Shown piece by piece: positions 13,669 to 62,544 of a stretch of DNA of 64,000 nt (position 1 is its first letter; each line of letters opens with the position of its first letter). A program made the position numbers and the translations under genes. The notes beneath the pieces were generated by a model. That model was not told where the DNA came from, did no database searches, and saw only the letters and a list, made by a program, of their open reading frames with translations. Origin of the DNA: Mastigias papua (lineage: Eukaryota; Cnidaria; Scyphozoa; Rhizostomeae; Mastigiidae); the NCBI GenBank assembly GCA_964019165.1, contig OZ025271.1:16214459-16278458 (forward strand), in the 5' to 3' direction.

Positions 13669-14029
13669 ACGTATTTATATAAGAAACAAACTCTCTCCCT
13701 TCAGCCTGGATGTTTCCTAATATTTTGTCAAATCCACCCTTAAATGTTTCTTACGTGCTTCTTAAAATTATTGACATTTCCTACAACAACAAAGCAACGA
13801 GAAATAGAATTAATAGTAATAATTAATTAACAGAATTAATAATAATTAAAAAACATTTAATAGACAGATGTTGCCTGTACTATGCTTTCAGTGCAGTAAA
13901 AAAATTTCGCGCAAGACAAATTTTTAAAGCTTACTTTTGAAGCCCAGCTTTGCTTCTTAAATGTTTCTTAATTGTTGCCTGATTTGAGCCTCATGTCTCT
14001 TATAAACTTATTTCTTATAAAAATGTGTA
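13669..14029. mobile_element. ATAAG-type MITE, AAGAAAC subfamily
   Basis: The left end is ACGTATTTATATAAGAAAC and the right end TTTCTTATAAAAATGTG plus TA. Internal motifs are AATGTTTCTTACG and AATGTTTCTTAATT. It is homologous to the element at 3512-3848, sharing TGTCAAATCCACCCTTAAAT. Confidence 0.75.
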
Positions 14030-14791
14030 GTTCCTTCATTTTAACTGCGCATTTAGGGGCCCTATACAGGAGCAAACTCAAGCCGGTCTTAGTGTCAGAC
14101 CGGTTTGATATCACCCAATGTTTGCATTTTTGTGTTGCGTTTACAGGTGAATTCAGACCGGCCTGAAATGAAATTCACGCTTCATGAATATCCTTCAAGG
14201 TTAAGGGGGCCTCGCAAAGAAAGACTAGTAATTTTCCGGAGTTAATTCCCAGATACTCAAATTTTTCTGCTCGCTTCGCTCGCAAGGGGCTTCATATCTC
14301 TCTTTTGCCCTAGGGCCTCTGAAATCTCCCGGCGAACCTGTGTTCAAGTACACATATCTGTTTTCCAGACACCAATGAAGCACAGCTGTCTTTCTTCTCA
14401 AAGAATGGTCCACAATATGACTGGCTAAAAACACTTGAGTCCGGAGGCCTGAACCAGACAACAATCTTCAATACACGCGTCTTTTTGTACGAAAGTGGCT
14501 TTTAAGAAATAGCAATGGACTGGTTTTTGAGACGTAAGAAAGTTCATAAGTCATATACCGTAATGCTTTGATCAAACGCCCCCTTCTTTTCAACGCCTCC
14601 TCGAATAAACACCCCTTTCTTTTTCAATAAACGCCCCTTCTATTAAACGCCCCTTCGAATAGACGCCCCGATATCATTACCAGTTGATAGTAGCAAAGAT
14701 GAGATGATTCCCTGCTAAGAAGGAAACAAGTGTTCTGATGGAAGAGCTTTGCTGCAAGCACACGTGCAATATCTGAACAAGTAGTAGTTAG

Positions 14792-14939
14792 TAGTAATTT
14801 GGTTTTCAAATTTTGATGAAACATTTCCAATCCAGGGCAATTTCAGGTAAACCGGGCACTTTCACTGAAAAGTGCCCGGTTTACCTGAAATTGCCCTGGA
14901 TTGGAAATGTTTCATCAAAATTTGAAAACCAAATTACTA
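14792..14939. repeat. Perfect 71-bp inverted repeat with 6-nt loop
   Basis: Arms 14792-14862 and 14869-14939 are exact reverse complements; the loop is CACTGA. The right arm is coding sequence of the Penelope-like fragment, and the left arm is its inverted copy. It would form a long hairpin. Confidence 0.95.
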
Positions 14940-15620
14940 AAGCCATTACATCTTGTTTCTATGCTGTGAAGCCCCTGTGCGGTTTATAATACTAGGGTCA
15001 TGCTACCATCTGCTAAAAAAGATAGCGTTCCTACCACTCAAAAAAGTTGTGTAGTTTACGAATTTTCGTGCCGATGTGAAGCTCGGTACGTAGGGCGCAC
15101 CACGCAGAGGCTAGCAGATAGAATAAAACAACATGTACCCACGAGCATCAGGACGAAAAACACTACAACAAGAGAACAGGCACCTCGTATGTGTAAAAAC
15201 TCTAATTCTAAAATGAAAAGTGATTCGGCCATAGGACAACATCTTATTACAAATCCAGAATGCGCCAAAACATATACAGACGATAATTTTCGGATCATTG
15301 GGCAAGTAAGATCGTCCTTTCATTTAGGTGTTTTGGAATCGGTTTACATTAAGACTCAAAACCCAGTCTTGTGTAAACAAAAAGAGTTCGTTTTTTCACT
15401 TGGACTCTTCAAGTAAATAATGGTGAATAGGTGCTAATTGGCCAATCATAGGGCCAAATAGACGCATTATTCATCATATCACGTGTACCCGCATCTGGCT
15501 ATATATTTCGGTTCACCTTTCGGTCGTTATCCGACGTTTCATACTCTGACGAGTGTAGGACGAAAAAAGCTTTCAGTATGCTAAAAGAATGTTTCCGCTT
15601 TTTCGTGCTATAGTGAAGTT
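14869..15620 (+). pseudogene. Penelope-like element fragment with GIY-YIG nuclease domain
   Basis: It begins with PVYLKLPWIGNVSSKFENQ, the end of the reverse transcriptase. After a one-base frameshift near 14985 it continues from NTRVMLPSAKKD into the open frame 15000-15416. YEFSCRCEARYVGRTTQRLA ... RIKQHVP is the GIY-YIG-type endonuclease pattern, and the protein ends EFVFSLGLFK. The 3' UTR includes CCAATCATAGGGC and a CTGACGA ... GAAAA core (15546-15565). The 5' side is truncated and folded back as a palindrome. Confidence 0.82.
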
Positions 15621-15638
15621 CTGTAGTACCAACAGACT

Positions 15639-16112
<474 letters not shown>

Positions 16113-16344
16113 TGCCTAGGAAGGAAAAGGTACAAAAGTCAATAAACGCCTCCCTCTTTTAAACGCCCCCTAAAATATCAAAAAAGGTAATAAGCGCCCC
16201 TGGGCGTTTAATCGAAGCATTACGGTACCTTAAAAACTCAAAAAGTCACGCAAGACAATCACGGCTTTTCCTTAAGTTGTGTATATATCTTGTGTGAACC
16301 TATGTAGTAGAGTCCAGTGTTTGTGTACATGTGTTTGTAAAACA

Positions 16345-16603
16345 TGGGCGAGTGGCCAAGTGGTTAGAGCGCTTGACTGCTGTGCGAAACATCGATAGTT
16401 CGAGTCGAACCCTCGGATCATAGTTGGAATGCTCGCTCACTGTTCACCCAGCAGTAAATGGGTACCTGGTGGCAACACTGGGGCAAAAGGCTGTAAGGAA
16501 AGGAACTGGCCACCCTACCATATGCCGACGGCCCAGGATAAGTGCCCCTCTAACGGGCACTCCCCCAACGTACAAGCTCGTACATGGGACTCATATTTAC
16601 CTT
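16345..16603 (+). mobile_element. tRNA-derived SINE, copy 1
   Basis: It starts GGGCGAGTGGCCAAGTGGTT with a tRNA-like A box and has a B-box-like AGTTCGAGTCG at about 16397. A body follows with CACCCAGCAGTAAATGGGTA, GGTGGCAACACTGGG and GGATAAGTGCCCCTCTAACG. The start resembles tRNA-Leu/Ser. Its 3' end is abutted by an ATAAGAAAC-type short element at 16604. Confidence 0.85.
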
Positions 16604-17292
16604 GTTATTTTATAAGAAACAAGTCAGTAAGAAACATGAGACTAAAATCCGATAAAAATAAGAAACATTTAAGTAACACAGGCAGGCCGAGTTTCAAAAG
16701 AAGCTTGAAGAATCCGTTTCTGCGCGCAAATGTTTTATCAAATTGGAAACAAAATAAAAATTACATCCGTCCTATCAAATGTTTTAAACTAAAGCTTAAA
16801 TTCCCCGTTTCATAGTTGCCTTGTTGTAATGGGACATTTCAAGGAATTTAAGAAACATTTAAAAAACATTTTAAAGAAACTCGGACATTCTTGCTGAGAA
16901 AGTCTTAGGAAACTAGGACATTCTTGCTGAGAAAGTCTAAAGAAAACTCAGACATTCTTGCTGAGAAAGTCTTAAGAAAACTCAGACAGTCTTGCTAAGA
17001 AAGTCTTAAGAAAATTCGGACATTCTTGCTATGAAAGTCTTAAGAAAACTCGGACATTCGTGTTATAAAAGTCTTAAGAAACTCGGACATTCTTGCTGAG
17101 AAAGTCTTAAGAAACTCGGACATTCTTGCTGAGAAAGTCTTAAGAAACTCGGACATTCTTGCTGAGAAAGTCTTAAGAAAACTCGGACAATCGTGCTATA
17201 AAAGTCTTAAGAAAGCTTGAACTGAACCTTCTTAACTTATTCAACAGTCGAGTACTACTTTCCTATGAACTACTTTCTTTTAAAAATACATT
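16604..17292. mobile_element. ATAAG-type MITE, AAGAAAC subfamily, with expanded internal minisatellite
   Basis: The left end is TTATTTTATAAGAAAC next to the SINE. The body contains ATAAGAAACATTTAAG, GCCGAGTTTCAAAAG and AATTTAAGAAACATTT. Then come ten 33-34-bp units each carrying CTTAAGAAA, and a possible right end TTTCTTTTAAAAATACAT at about 17266-17284. The right boundary is uncertain. Confidence 0.55.
16885..17215. repeat. 33-34-bp minisatellite, about ten units
   Basis: The unit is about TCGGACATTCTTGCTGAGAA then AGTCTTAAGAAAC, with variants such as CGTGCTATAAAAG. It lies inside the 16.6-kb short element, and each unit holds the element's TTAAGAAAC motif. Confidence 0.9.
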
Positions 17293-17899
17293 TACGATTA
17301 TTGACCTAATACGGACCACTCAGGGATTGCAAGAGGACCGGATGTGGACCGGAGACGTTATCTGGTCCGATCAAGACAGACTCAAATGAAGCTATTGAGA
17401 ATTGACTGGGGTTGGACCAAGAAGTGACCTTCAATATGATCAGGTAAAATTCCCATATCAAATATCTTGCACCAATATAAACTTTATTTGTTTTATCAAA
17501 TGGGTATTTACCAGGTCTAGCTAGTCTGGAGGATTAAGGTACGTGCCCAAAGGAATTTCCCAGGTACTTTTAACCAGAGTCCGGAAAAAGTCACGGCTCC
17601 ACGGCTCTGAGCCGGAGGAAAATTTTACTCTTTATGTCGTATTTGAGGAAGGTTTTCAAATCTGTATCGACAATCCAGTTTCAGCAAAGTTTTCATATTA
17701 TGCAACATCGACTGTGAAAGGCATAGCCCATTTGCAGTTAAAGCTTCCGAGACATACCCAATGCAGAGTTCAAAAACTTTGACTAGTTTTGACAGTCTTA
17801 AAAGAGGAAGGTTTATGACGAAGATTTGACAGCCGGAGGAAGGTTGGGCATTTTTCTGGACTCTGCTTTTAACACTCGATTCTATGCAAAGCAAACATC

Positions 17900-19182
17900 C
17901 TTTTTTATAAGAAACTCAAGGCCTAATAGTACAAGTTTCTTAATTTCTGGCCATATTTCAGTTCTGCAAGTTTCTCAAAACGTTCCTTAAGTTGATTACA
18001 AAAATTGCAATGAACACGAAATCAAAACGTAAACCATTGTCTTTTGTAATGTCCATACCAATAAAACACATCGTAGTGAAAACGTGCTAAGTCCGTGGCG
18101 GAAAAAAGTGGTTTCCTAAAGATGGCACAGAAATTTTCAAAGTTTCTTAACTCCTTCCTTATCGGCATGAGATAATTTTTTTTTTAAAACTTCAAATTTA
18201 TAAAATATATCAACTAAATACTACAATCATACGTCTCACTAAATTAGGCAACGTACAAGTGGCTGTCAGGTATACTAAACAAGCATAGATTACATAAAAA
18301 TATATATAAAGTAGATAACATCAATAGTAATGAGTATAGAAAAAAAAACAAAATTAAATAAAAATAAAAATAATAATAATAATGATTTCATATTTCTAAT
18401 AAGTCGGGCTTTGTCCATGATTTATTGCGGCAACAGAATATAAAGTAAGTACATCTAATAGTGATGTTGATAAGTTGGGACAGAATGTGTTTTTGTGAAT
18501 TGTTATTAAAACCTAAAGATTTGAGAAGGTTAACAAAAAGATTCAGAGGACGCACCAATAGTAAAGTTTGTCTTAGAGGATAATATTTAGAGGCCTTACG
18601 ATCACTATTGATTTTGATATTAGTTTCAAAGCCAATGGTGAGCTCAAGAATATATAAGATGTTATCGTTAGTGAGTAAGATAAGGTCAGGCCGGAAGGAA
18701 CTACCTGTGATAATAGAAGGGGATAGAAAAGAGTTAAGATCAGCGTACAGTGAACAATCTGGTATTACAGACAGGGACTTGGCTATGAAATTAAGAACAG
18801 AATCGTGTCTCCAAGTATATCTTCCGTGTTCAAGGTACATCTTGCAACTAGATACAATATGTTGTAAAGTTTCGGACTGAAGACAGAAAGAACATGCTGA
18901 TGATTGAACAATGGACCATTTACAGAGGTTTTTGCGAGTGGTTAGAGTGTTATTTAAATATTTAAGAGTGAAGTTAAAGATGTTCTTTGGCATTTTCTGA
19001 TGAACAATTGACTAACTTCATAACTAATGCCACGACGATTACAAGAGTCAATCACGTGCAAAAGCGTCCTTCTGTGATTATGACCCTTCCAATCTTTCTC
19101 TGTAGTTCCAAAAATTTAGTTTCTTAAAATTCAGGATGTCTAGTAATGAGGCTTCCTATGAACTGGTTTCTTATAAAAAAAA
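17900..19182. mobile_element. ATAAG-type element split by a LINE insertion
   Basis: The left end CATCCTTTTTTATAAGAAAC (17897 on) and the right end GTTTCTTATAAAAAAAATCG, then TG and TA (to 19182), enclose the LINE copy of 18185-19110. Internal AAGTTTCTTAAC and TAGTTTCTTAAAATT motifs lie on either side of the LINE. The pairing of ends is inferred. Confidence 0.5.
18388..18993 (-). pseudogene. Non-LTR retrotransposon C-terminal domain with CCHC finger
   Basis: A 201-codon open frame on the minus strand. CSFCLQSETLQHIVSSC (C-x2-C-x8-H-x4-C) is the finger found after the reverse transcriptase in some LINE groups, followed by RYTWRHDSVL and the terminus SWTKPDLLEI. Related protein can be traced in another frame up to about 19110, so the copy is broken on its 5' side. 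The 3' UTR runs to about 18185. It has inserted inside a TTATAAGAAAC-type short element (17.9-19.18 kb). Confidence 0.8.
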
Positions 19183-19189
19183 TCGTGTA

Positions 19190-21385
19190 CCACAAGAGTA
19201 TTCAAAAAAATATACAGTAAAAATACGCACATGACAACCTAAGTTTTTGAAATCAACTTGCGCATGCTCATATTTGATAAGGTAGTTCCACCAATCACGG
19301 TGCAAGTTTATGACAGCAATCCTATCCTTGCAGAACCTGCCTATCACAAGTATGCATGTAGTGTTTTTACAGCATATACATGAAAGAGGTTGATTGGAAA
19401 TAGGCTGAATTTAGTTCTCAGTGGATGTAGAATAAAACCATTTACAAGAATGTAATTAGAATATTAGGCTGAAAGGGTTCTAATTAAATGATATCAAACT
19501 ATATTATTTCAAGCTGGACATTCTTAATAAACGATGGTTCCTATGTACAGGGGTTTACTGTATAACATTTGCACACAACATACAGGTTTTTGTCAGGAAC
19601 CAAGCACAACTCATAGTTCATAAAGTCACTCATATTTGTACGTCTCCTGACTACATCCTAAAATAAGTGCTTTAATACCGCAATACTAGAACAGATTATA
19701 TTCATAAGTAATGCTATTCAAAACTGAATATAGCACAAAAGCTAAGTTAGCTTCATAAGGCCTACGTTGCCTTCAGAGGGTCTAAGGTGAATTCAAAAGG
19801 TCAAAGGCGACTTCAGAAAGTCAAAGGTGACTTCAAAAATTCAAAGCCGACTTCATAAAGTGAAAAATGACTTCAGAACACCTGAGATGGCTTCAGAACA
19901 TTAAAGATGACTTAAAAGAAGTCAAGAGTGACTTCAATAAGTCAACAGTGACTTCAAAAAGTCAACAGTGACTTCAAAAAGTCAAAAATGGCTTCAGAAA
20001 GAGAGAGGTGGCTTGAAAAATATTGCCAACAAGAACATTAGCTCTATCGACTAGCACTTAGTGGTAATGAGAAACTTTTCAGCTACACAATGACGTCATA
20101 TGTTCAACCAGTCTTCCAAGGTCGTTAATTGAACAGGTTGGTTCATTCAAGCCATATCATACAAGTCAAAAGAGTCCAAGCAATAGAGTAGGCAGTATGC
20201 CAAGCCATGCTTTATAAATAAGTAACCAACCAAGAAAGTATATTTAGTGGCATGGGCCTGCTGTCCTATGAATCGCACTTAAATTGTCACCAAAGCTGAG
20301 TATGGCATAGGTCTAACTTGCCACTCCGCAACCATGCTATTGCGTCGATTGCCAATGATCCCGAATGACTGATAGACTGTTTGTACGTCTTTCAAAAACC
20401 CTAGACAAATGAAGTGAGCATTTCACAGAACAATACGTTCAGTCAAAAGCCAGCTCACTAGGCTAACTTCTTCAGTCACTGAATAGAATCTTTGACTGCA
20501 GTAAAACATGCTGGGCGAGCAAAAGTAGCCCAGTGGCAAGGTCAGTTCATTTGCTAACTCAAACGAGCAAATGCAAAACTTTGTTCCAACACGCGTGTGC
20601 ATATAGACGACGGACTAGACGCACGTCTTCTATTGATTGATAGCTAACACGGCGTTATAACCAGGACTCATTACAAGTGCCCTGTACCTGCCAGCACATG
20701 TCTAAGCACATACCTGGCAAAAGATGTGCATGCAAATAAAAGTAAAACTGTACGTATGGTTCGATGCAGATAACTTGTAGAAAAGCTCGCGTGCTTGGCG
20801 CACTAACAAGGTGATGTGAACTGTCACCGCTTTTCACCTAATCGTCACCTCCAGCCAGTTTACGGAAATCTCAACTCTTTGTGCCAAAACACGATCCCGG
20901 ACTCGAGACTGGTAGTATCTCGCAAACATGTTAAGCAAATTTGTCAATGGACTAATTTGTTTACTTTCGATTGAAACTGGGGTATTTTTCAGCACCATTT
21001 TCATTTATATTTCGGTTTATTAGCCACAAGCCTAAATGGGACCCAACGTGGCCACACCTGAGCTGGTAATCCGAGCCAGAACAGAAAGCACTTTTAGAAA
21101 CGCGCTTAGGCTGCGTTGCACAGAGTCCCTGCTGGTCCGAAAAAATGTGTTCTGGATCAGTCCTGAGCTTAAATTAAGATGGTTAATCAGATATACATTT
21201 CTACATGGGTAAAAGTATATTTTTCTACCGTTATGAAACTGCACCGGTAAAGCGTAAATGCTTAGGAACACTCTAACAGCAGATCAAAAGTAAACCGGCT
21301 CAAAAGTTACTTGGTAAAATACAAGCTCAAACTCACTGTATCATACGAACATATTCGCAAAAGATCAAACGTGAACTTAACTTAC
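19190..21385. other. No gene recognised (expected place of ISOC2 3' exon)
   Basis: Apart from the 19.8-kb minisatellite nothing is recognised. The final ISOC2 exon would be expected downstream of 21386 on the minus strand; I looked for the RxRQxGA and HPxFKxIQ blocks of the family and did not see them. Confidence 0.4.
19775..20015. repeat. 20-21-bp minisatellite
   Basis: About twelve units of roughly AAGTCAAAGGTGACTTCAGA. The unit is itself partly palindromic (AAGTCA / TGACTT). The region 19182-19775 before it shows nothing recognisable. Confidence 0.85.
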
Positions 21386-33623
<12,238 letters not shown>

Positions 33624-34497
33624 GTTGAAAACTGAGATGGCGTTCTGGGGGCGCAACCTCGATCACATGACAAAACATGGTATCGTCAGTTAATCGTCAG
33701 TATCGTCAGTGATCTGTGACAAAGTGAATGCCACTTCACTTCTATGGGTCTATCGCACAGTTTTTGAGGTGCAAAACTAACTGTTTTTAATACCTACCCC
33801 AAACTGAAGCCAGTTTACTATTAAGTTAGCCAACATTGATTGCTAAACTAGCATCTTTCACGCATTCTTTCTAAGAATTGTTAGCATTTTTGCTTGATTT
33901 GCTCACATCAAGGATCATAAATTTGGCAAATTCAAAGTGACCATCTTTGACTTCAGTGATATTTTGCTTGTTTGTCAACCTTTCTGAGGTCAGTCTTCTT
34001 CGTGTGACCCATCATCTTGAAAAGTTCTGGGAGGAGCCTGGTATAGTAGTTGGGTAGCATGGGGCCAAATAAGATGGTGTCAGTCAGTACCAGCAACTGA
34101 TAGACCACTTTCCTCTGTCATTGCTAGAAGCCGGAGTTTACTACCTCCTCCATATAGAAGGCATCTTTTAGTGATCAACAAGATACTGCTCTTGTTGACT
34201 ACCTTCATGTCAGTACCGTGGCTCAGTATAACAGCTACCATGGACTCACACACCGTGTAGTATAACAAATGTTTGGCCGTATACGAAGCATAAGAAGATT
34301 TAGAGCACATTCAACATGTTCCTCGATGGAAAATAACTCCGTTGAAGCTGCATTTTGTATGGCTTGCTTGCAATAAATAAGAGGAATTTTGGTAACGACT
34401 TTTAGGATTTAAGGTCAGTTCTACTAGCACAACTGGGAAGAGCCTATTGGCACATCGATATGAAACATTAGACCAGTCAGACAAATCTCGTTATGGT

Positions 34498-35577
34498 GTA
34501 AAGCGCGTTTCCACTTGTGCGTATATGGTCGTTCGACCCGTACGATCGCTCGAAAGCAGTCGCAAGACTGATTTCCACTTGTTCGCGCGACTCTGCGGCC
34601 GATGTTCTAGGCATGCGTGGCATTCATCTTCCTTTTTGCTTTTTTCATTTCATAATTTTTATACAGGGTAAGTTCAACTAATATAACTGATTTACAAACT
34701 GCCCTGTGTACAAAAGAAAATTAAAAATTTTCACAATATTTTTAAAGAATCAACATATGATATAAACATCTAAGTGAAAAGAATAGTAATCAGGATCTGT
34801 CATTTTTTAATGACTTCTTGAAATGGGCAAAAGATGTGGCATTCCTGATTGGCACTATCTCTATCACTGTACATTTGATGCTAGTACAAACATTATGTTG
34901 AGCAAATTTCAAAATACCAGATCCCGAATGATTATGACTTTTGAAAGAGGTGAGGGAAATCCTAGGATAACAGTACATCTGATCAGCCAATGGTGACATC
35001 TACACTCGCTATTCAATCCATTGCTAACATCCTCAGTAATGAATTATGACATAATCCTCTGTACTTGCCAGTGTGCCTCACTAAATTCAACTCAGCATAG
35101 AATAATTATTCAAATGGAGCATTAACTATTATGACTGTTTAACTTCTGCTATCTTTGGATAACTAAAACAGGTGGAATCAGGTGGATCTTTTATGAAGCA
35201 AAACAAATCCGCTTTCGTTTGAACTCGGTTGTGCAATACTTGTCGTTCAGTTTTTATCATAATTTGTCAAATTTACTAAAACAAAAAGCAGACAATATCG
35301 TACATGGTGGTCTTTGCTCCTCTATACGAGAAACTTTTTGGCCATATGCGGTTCTTTGAAAAGGAAAATGATTATATTAAGCAATTTGATCGGTCTTGCT
35401 CTTGCTGGTCGCAAAGAAGTAGAAATTAATCCAACTATCAAAAGCAGTCGCGCGATCGAAGTTGACAAGGTAATTTCCATCACTGAAACAAACCACGCAT
35501 ATCCAGAGCACGATTAAATTCGTGCTAGTCGCACGGTAGCACGATTAAATTCGCGCAAGTGGAAATCCGTCTTTACA
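34498..35577. mobile_element. Possible 1.1-kb non-autonomous element with TTTCCACTTG ends
   Basis: AAGCGCGTTTCCACTTG at the left and CAAGTGGAAATCCGTCTTT at the right are inverted. Near both ends are CGATCG/GCAGTCGC-type motifs (CGATCGCTCGAAAGCAGTCG and AAAGCAGTCGCGCGATCG). No transposase is visible. Confidence 0.55.
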
Positions 35578-36510
35578 CGCGCGCTCAGGATTTTGACTCA
35601 AGTCGGCAAACCAAAGTGGACACAACTCCCATCGCGAACTTTTCACGACCGTTTCTTGGGTTGGACCTGGGGTTCCCTTGCTCATATCGATCATTTCATT
35701 TTCCGTTTTCCATCTAGAAATGGCACATCAATAGGATTTATACCTAATATATGGGGGTATAGTCCTAAAAATGTCGAGGAGGAAAAATTCCAGAGCTCCG
35801 CTCCTCACCACTCACCCCACTCCACGAAGGCTGGTGCAACCTGTGGATTTACTCCTACAAACAAATGAACTCCAGTTATACCCAGTCCCATACATGCACA
35901 AAATATGAGATTTACTCCCCAACTTTAAGTTGCTTTGTCATATTGCATGATGATCACAAAACTGATTGTATGGTATCTGAGCGAACCGTTCTTTTCATCT
36001 ATAAAACACTTCAATACTCTCTAAGGACGTGGATACGAAGCTCATAGTTCTGGATCGAAGAAGAGAGTTCGAGACACAAAGGACAAGGTGGAGAGTTGAG
36101 ACAGGGAGATCAGGACAGGAAGGTTACAGCAGGGAAGGTGGGATAGACAGCTAAACTGGGGGTCAAGAAGGGGAAATCGAAAGGGGGAGGTTGAGCCAGG
36201 AATGTCGAGGGAGGAAGGTCGAGATAGGGAAGTCAAAGGCTGCAGGACCAGTCAGTTGAAACTGCCAAGAACAACAATAGCGTTCGTCAGCTTAGCCGCT
36301 AATCCCTTCATAGTAAAACTTCAGTAGAGCTGTGAGAAAGAAATGCTGCAAAGGTTTGTGTCTCCGTTCCATGATTAATTTTTGCAATGGAATCAAAAAG
36401 TAGATGTGGGTGAAATAAATCAAAATAGCGCCTGCAAAAACTACGAAAGAAATATTGAATTAATATCAATTCAGTATGCATGGTAGTCTGTCCATGAAAA
36501 ATGCGCCTAC

Positions 36511-60228
<23,718 letters not shown>

Positions 60229-60449
60229 GTTCGATCTTGTGTTAGTACCTTCGCACCTCTTCTCTTCCGGCAGAAAGTGCTCAACGTGTCGCGAGGCCTT
60301 TCTAGTTAAAGTTTCGGAATAAAAACAAGTGTTATTATTGGCTGGCAGAAAATCTCCTTCTGATCTCAACAATAGTGTAATAGGCAAGTAGTTTGTTTCT
60401 CGGGAAGCAACAACAATGTTGTCCACGTGATGCAGCACGCCGGGGCTTC

Positions 60450-61797
60450 AAAATGGTAGCACTTCCTCATAAACGTTAGCGCCCAAGCGAAGTGACTTTG
60501 CTCTTTGTAGATGTCTGACACTGCCATTGCTCAGTACTTTCAGAATATACATCATCTAAAAGTAATCCAACGTGTTTTACCAATACAGATGTTATTACTA
60601 GTTCATGCTTCAAATGGTGAATGCAAGAAAGCCGCTGATAGCTTCTGAGTTGCTGTGAATGTGAACTCCCCCTTTTCTACATTAGAAACTTTTTGGTGTT
60701 AAATTTCAGTTATGAAGTTATAAGGAACCCCAATTACTGAGTCTTTACAGCTGGATACCATAAATATTGTTAGATATTGTGTAATGGTAGTGACCCTGTG
60801 CCTGGCGGTATTAGCCTGGTATTTCGTATATAAAAATGTATGAAATGAAAAACGCAGGGAATAAAATCTTCAACTCAGGCCTTCTTCCATCATTCATTCA
60901 CAATCGGAATTTCAATTTTTGCTATGTCATCCACAGTCAGCCTACATCTGGGCATTCCTTGCGTCATCTTCTTGTCATCACATCACATGGGTCATTCCCT
61001 TTCCATCGTGGTCAGCTTAGAGGCGCGCTAAACAAACGTTTCAGTGTGGGTCAGCATACGTGTTTATTTTATAGTTCTTCAGTAGTTCACAGTTGTCTTT
61101 CGGAAGATGTTTGCAACCGAACTAAATCGACAACCACAGGTATAGACCAAGCTTTTCACAGGGGTACAGCTTTAGTAAAATCAACGAAGCAGCAAATAGG
61201 TTCTATATTATAATATGAAATTCATATAATGATTCAAAGGCGTAGTAAAATTATATGATTATTATAATTTGGGGGAATGGCTCCTAGCCCCTCACTGGGC
61301 CTGGTAATTGTTCTCGAGTATTCTAGATGATATTTGACCTAGATGATATTTGACAAGAGTGTCAGTACTTTTAACACCAGGGACCCTGTTTTTTAAAACT
61401 GCTATGGGCTGAAGTTTCATATGGATTGAACTGTTTCTGTGTTAGCAGCTACAAGAGTCCTTCATGGTGCCCCTATTATCAATTGGAGTGGACAGCTGAT
61501 TGCAATTGCAGGCTGGGTATGAAGAAAATCTCTCTACTTTAAACCCAGGCACAGTGCTATCAAATAAAAAGTGGGGACTACAAACAAAAAATTGCTTGAT
61601 AGAGGTTAGAAAAGTCACTGACTGACAAAAAGTGGGGGGACAGCCCCCTGCCAACACTTTGCCTGAAGCCATGCACAAACTGTTTGAAAGATAGGTTCTC
61701 CAAGACCCTAGGATATTTAAGTGACTCTATATTGTATATGTGCCTGAAACAGTGTTTGGACATCTTTTATCAATGTTATGATGTCTAATACAGGGAC
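60450..61797. other. No gene recognised upstream of SELENBP1
   Basis: Includes a 125-codon plus-strand open frame at 60836-61213 with no recognised motif. The SELENBP1 promoter should lie near 60.3-60.6 kb. No CpG island is apparent. Confidence 0.4.
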
Positions 61798-61799
61798 TA

Positions 61800-62142
61800 C
61801 ACGTTTCTTTTTTATAAGAAAACAGTTTATAAGAAAATGAGGCTCAAATGGCCAAAATCTTAAGAAAATCATAAGAAAATCACAAGGCTCAAGTTCAAGA
61901 AAATGCTAAGAAAATTACAGTTCATCTTCTTTACATGCCAGAAATTGATATTGGCTCATTTTTGCAAACTCTCGTACAAAGATCGAGACTTATGGTGGCC
62001 CAACAAATACAGAGTAGCCTGTTTCAGCCAGTTTTTCCTGCAGAAGTTAAGACAATCTTAAGAAACTCTCAGCCTCAAATTCGTGAAAAGTTAAGAAAAT
62101 TGAGCCTCAGGAAAAAGTGTTTTTCTTATGAAAAAAAACGTG
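61800..62142. mobile_element. ATAAG-type TA-flanked MITE, AAGAAAA subfamily
   Basis: 343 bp. TA at 61798-61799 and 62143-62144. The left end CACGTTTCTTTTTTATAAG and right end TTCTTATGAAAAAAAACGTG are inverted. Internal motifs CTTAAGAAAATC, ATAAGAAAATC and GTTAAGAAAATT repeat the AAGAAAA of the terminus. Confidence 0.8.
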
Positions 62143-62544
62143 TATTTTAAGTATCATTTATTGAAAATTGGACTTTTGTGAGATGGTCTTGTTTCATGAA
62201 AGTGAAAAGTGAACAATATCTTGAAACTTGGGCTTGTAATTCACATCATCACAATTGCAAATTCGATATGAAAAAGCTTTTCCAAATTCATTGATTTTAG
62301 TTTCCAGCTCCACTTACTTTTCCTCTACTCCAAGCAAAGGCAGCACACCTGACTTAGAATAGCCCCTGGTCTAATGACGCCATCATTTAAGAATTTGCTT
62401 TCCATTTGGACTTCTATGTGGAATTCTGCATCTCTGTTGTAAATATTTGTGCCATATGTTAGAAGCTATATGATTAAAAATAGTCTTTTGCTTTTCTTGT
62501 CTCTCTGAATACAGTTTTTTTGTCAAAAGTATATAGAAGACACC

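Noticed and set aside
16345..16420. Functional tRNA gene
   Set aside because: A and B boxes are present but no cloverleaf pairing, and the sequence repeats with a 180-bp body elsewhere; it is a SINE head.
16885..17215. CRISPR-like array
   Set aside because: Units are contiguous without unique spacers, in a eukaryotic repeat element; it is a minisatellite.
34080..34310. 76-codon minus-strand frame continuing as LFGPMLPNYYTRLLPELF in another frame
   Set aside because: Looks protein-like but I cannot match it to a family; a frameshift lies between. Left unassigned.
60836..61213. 125-codon plus-strand frame
   Set aside because: No motif or family recognised; length is within chance for this sequence.
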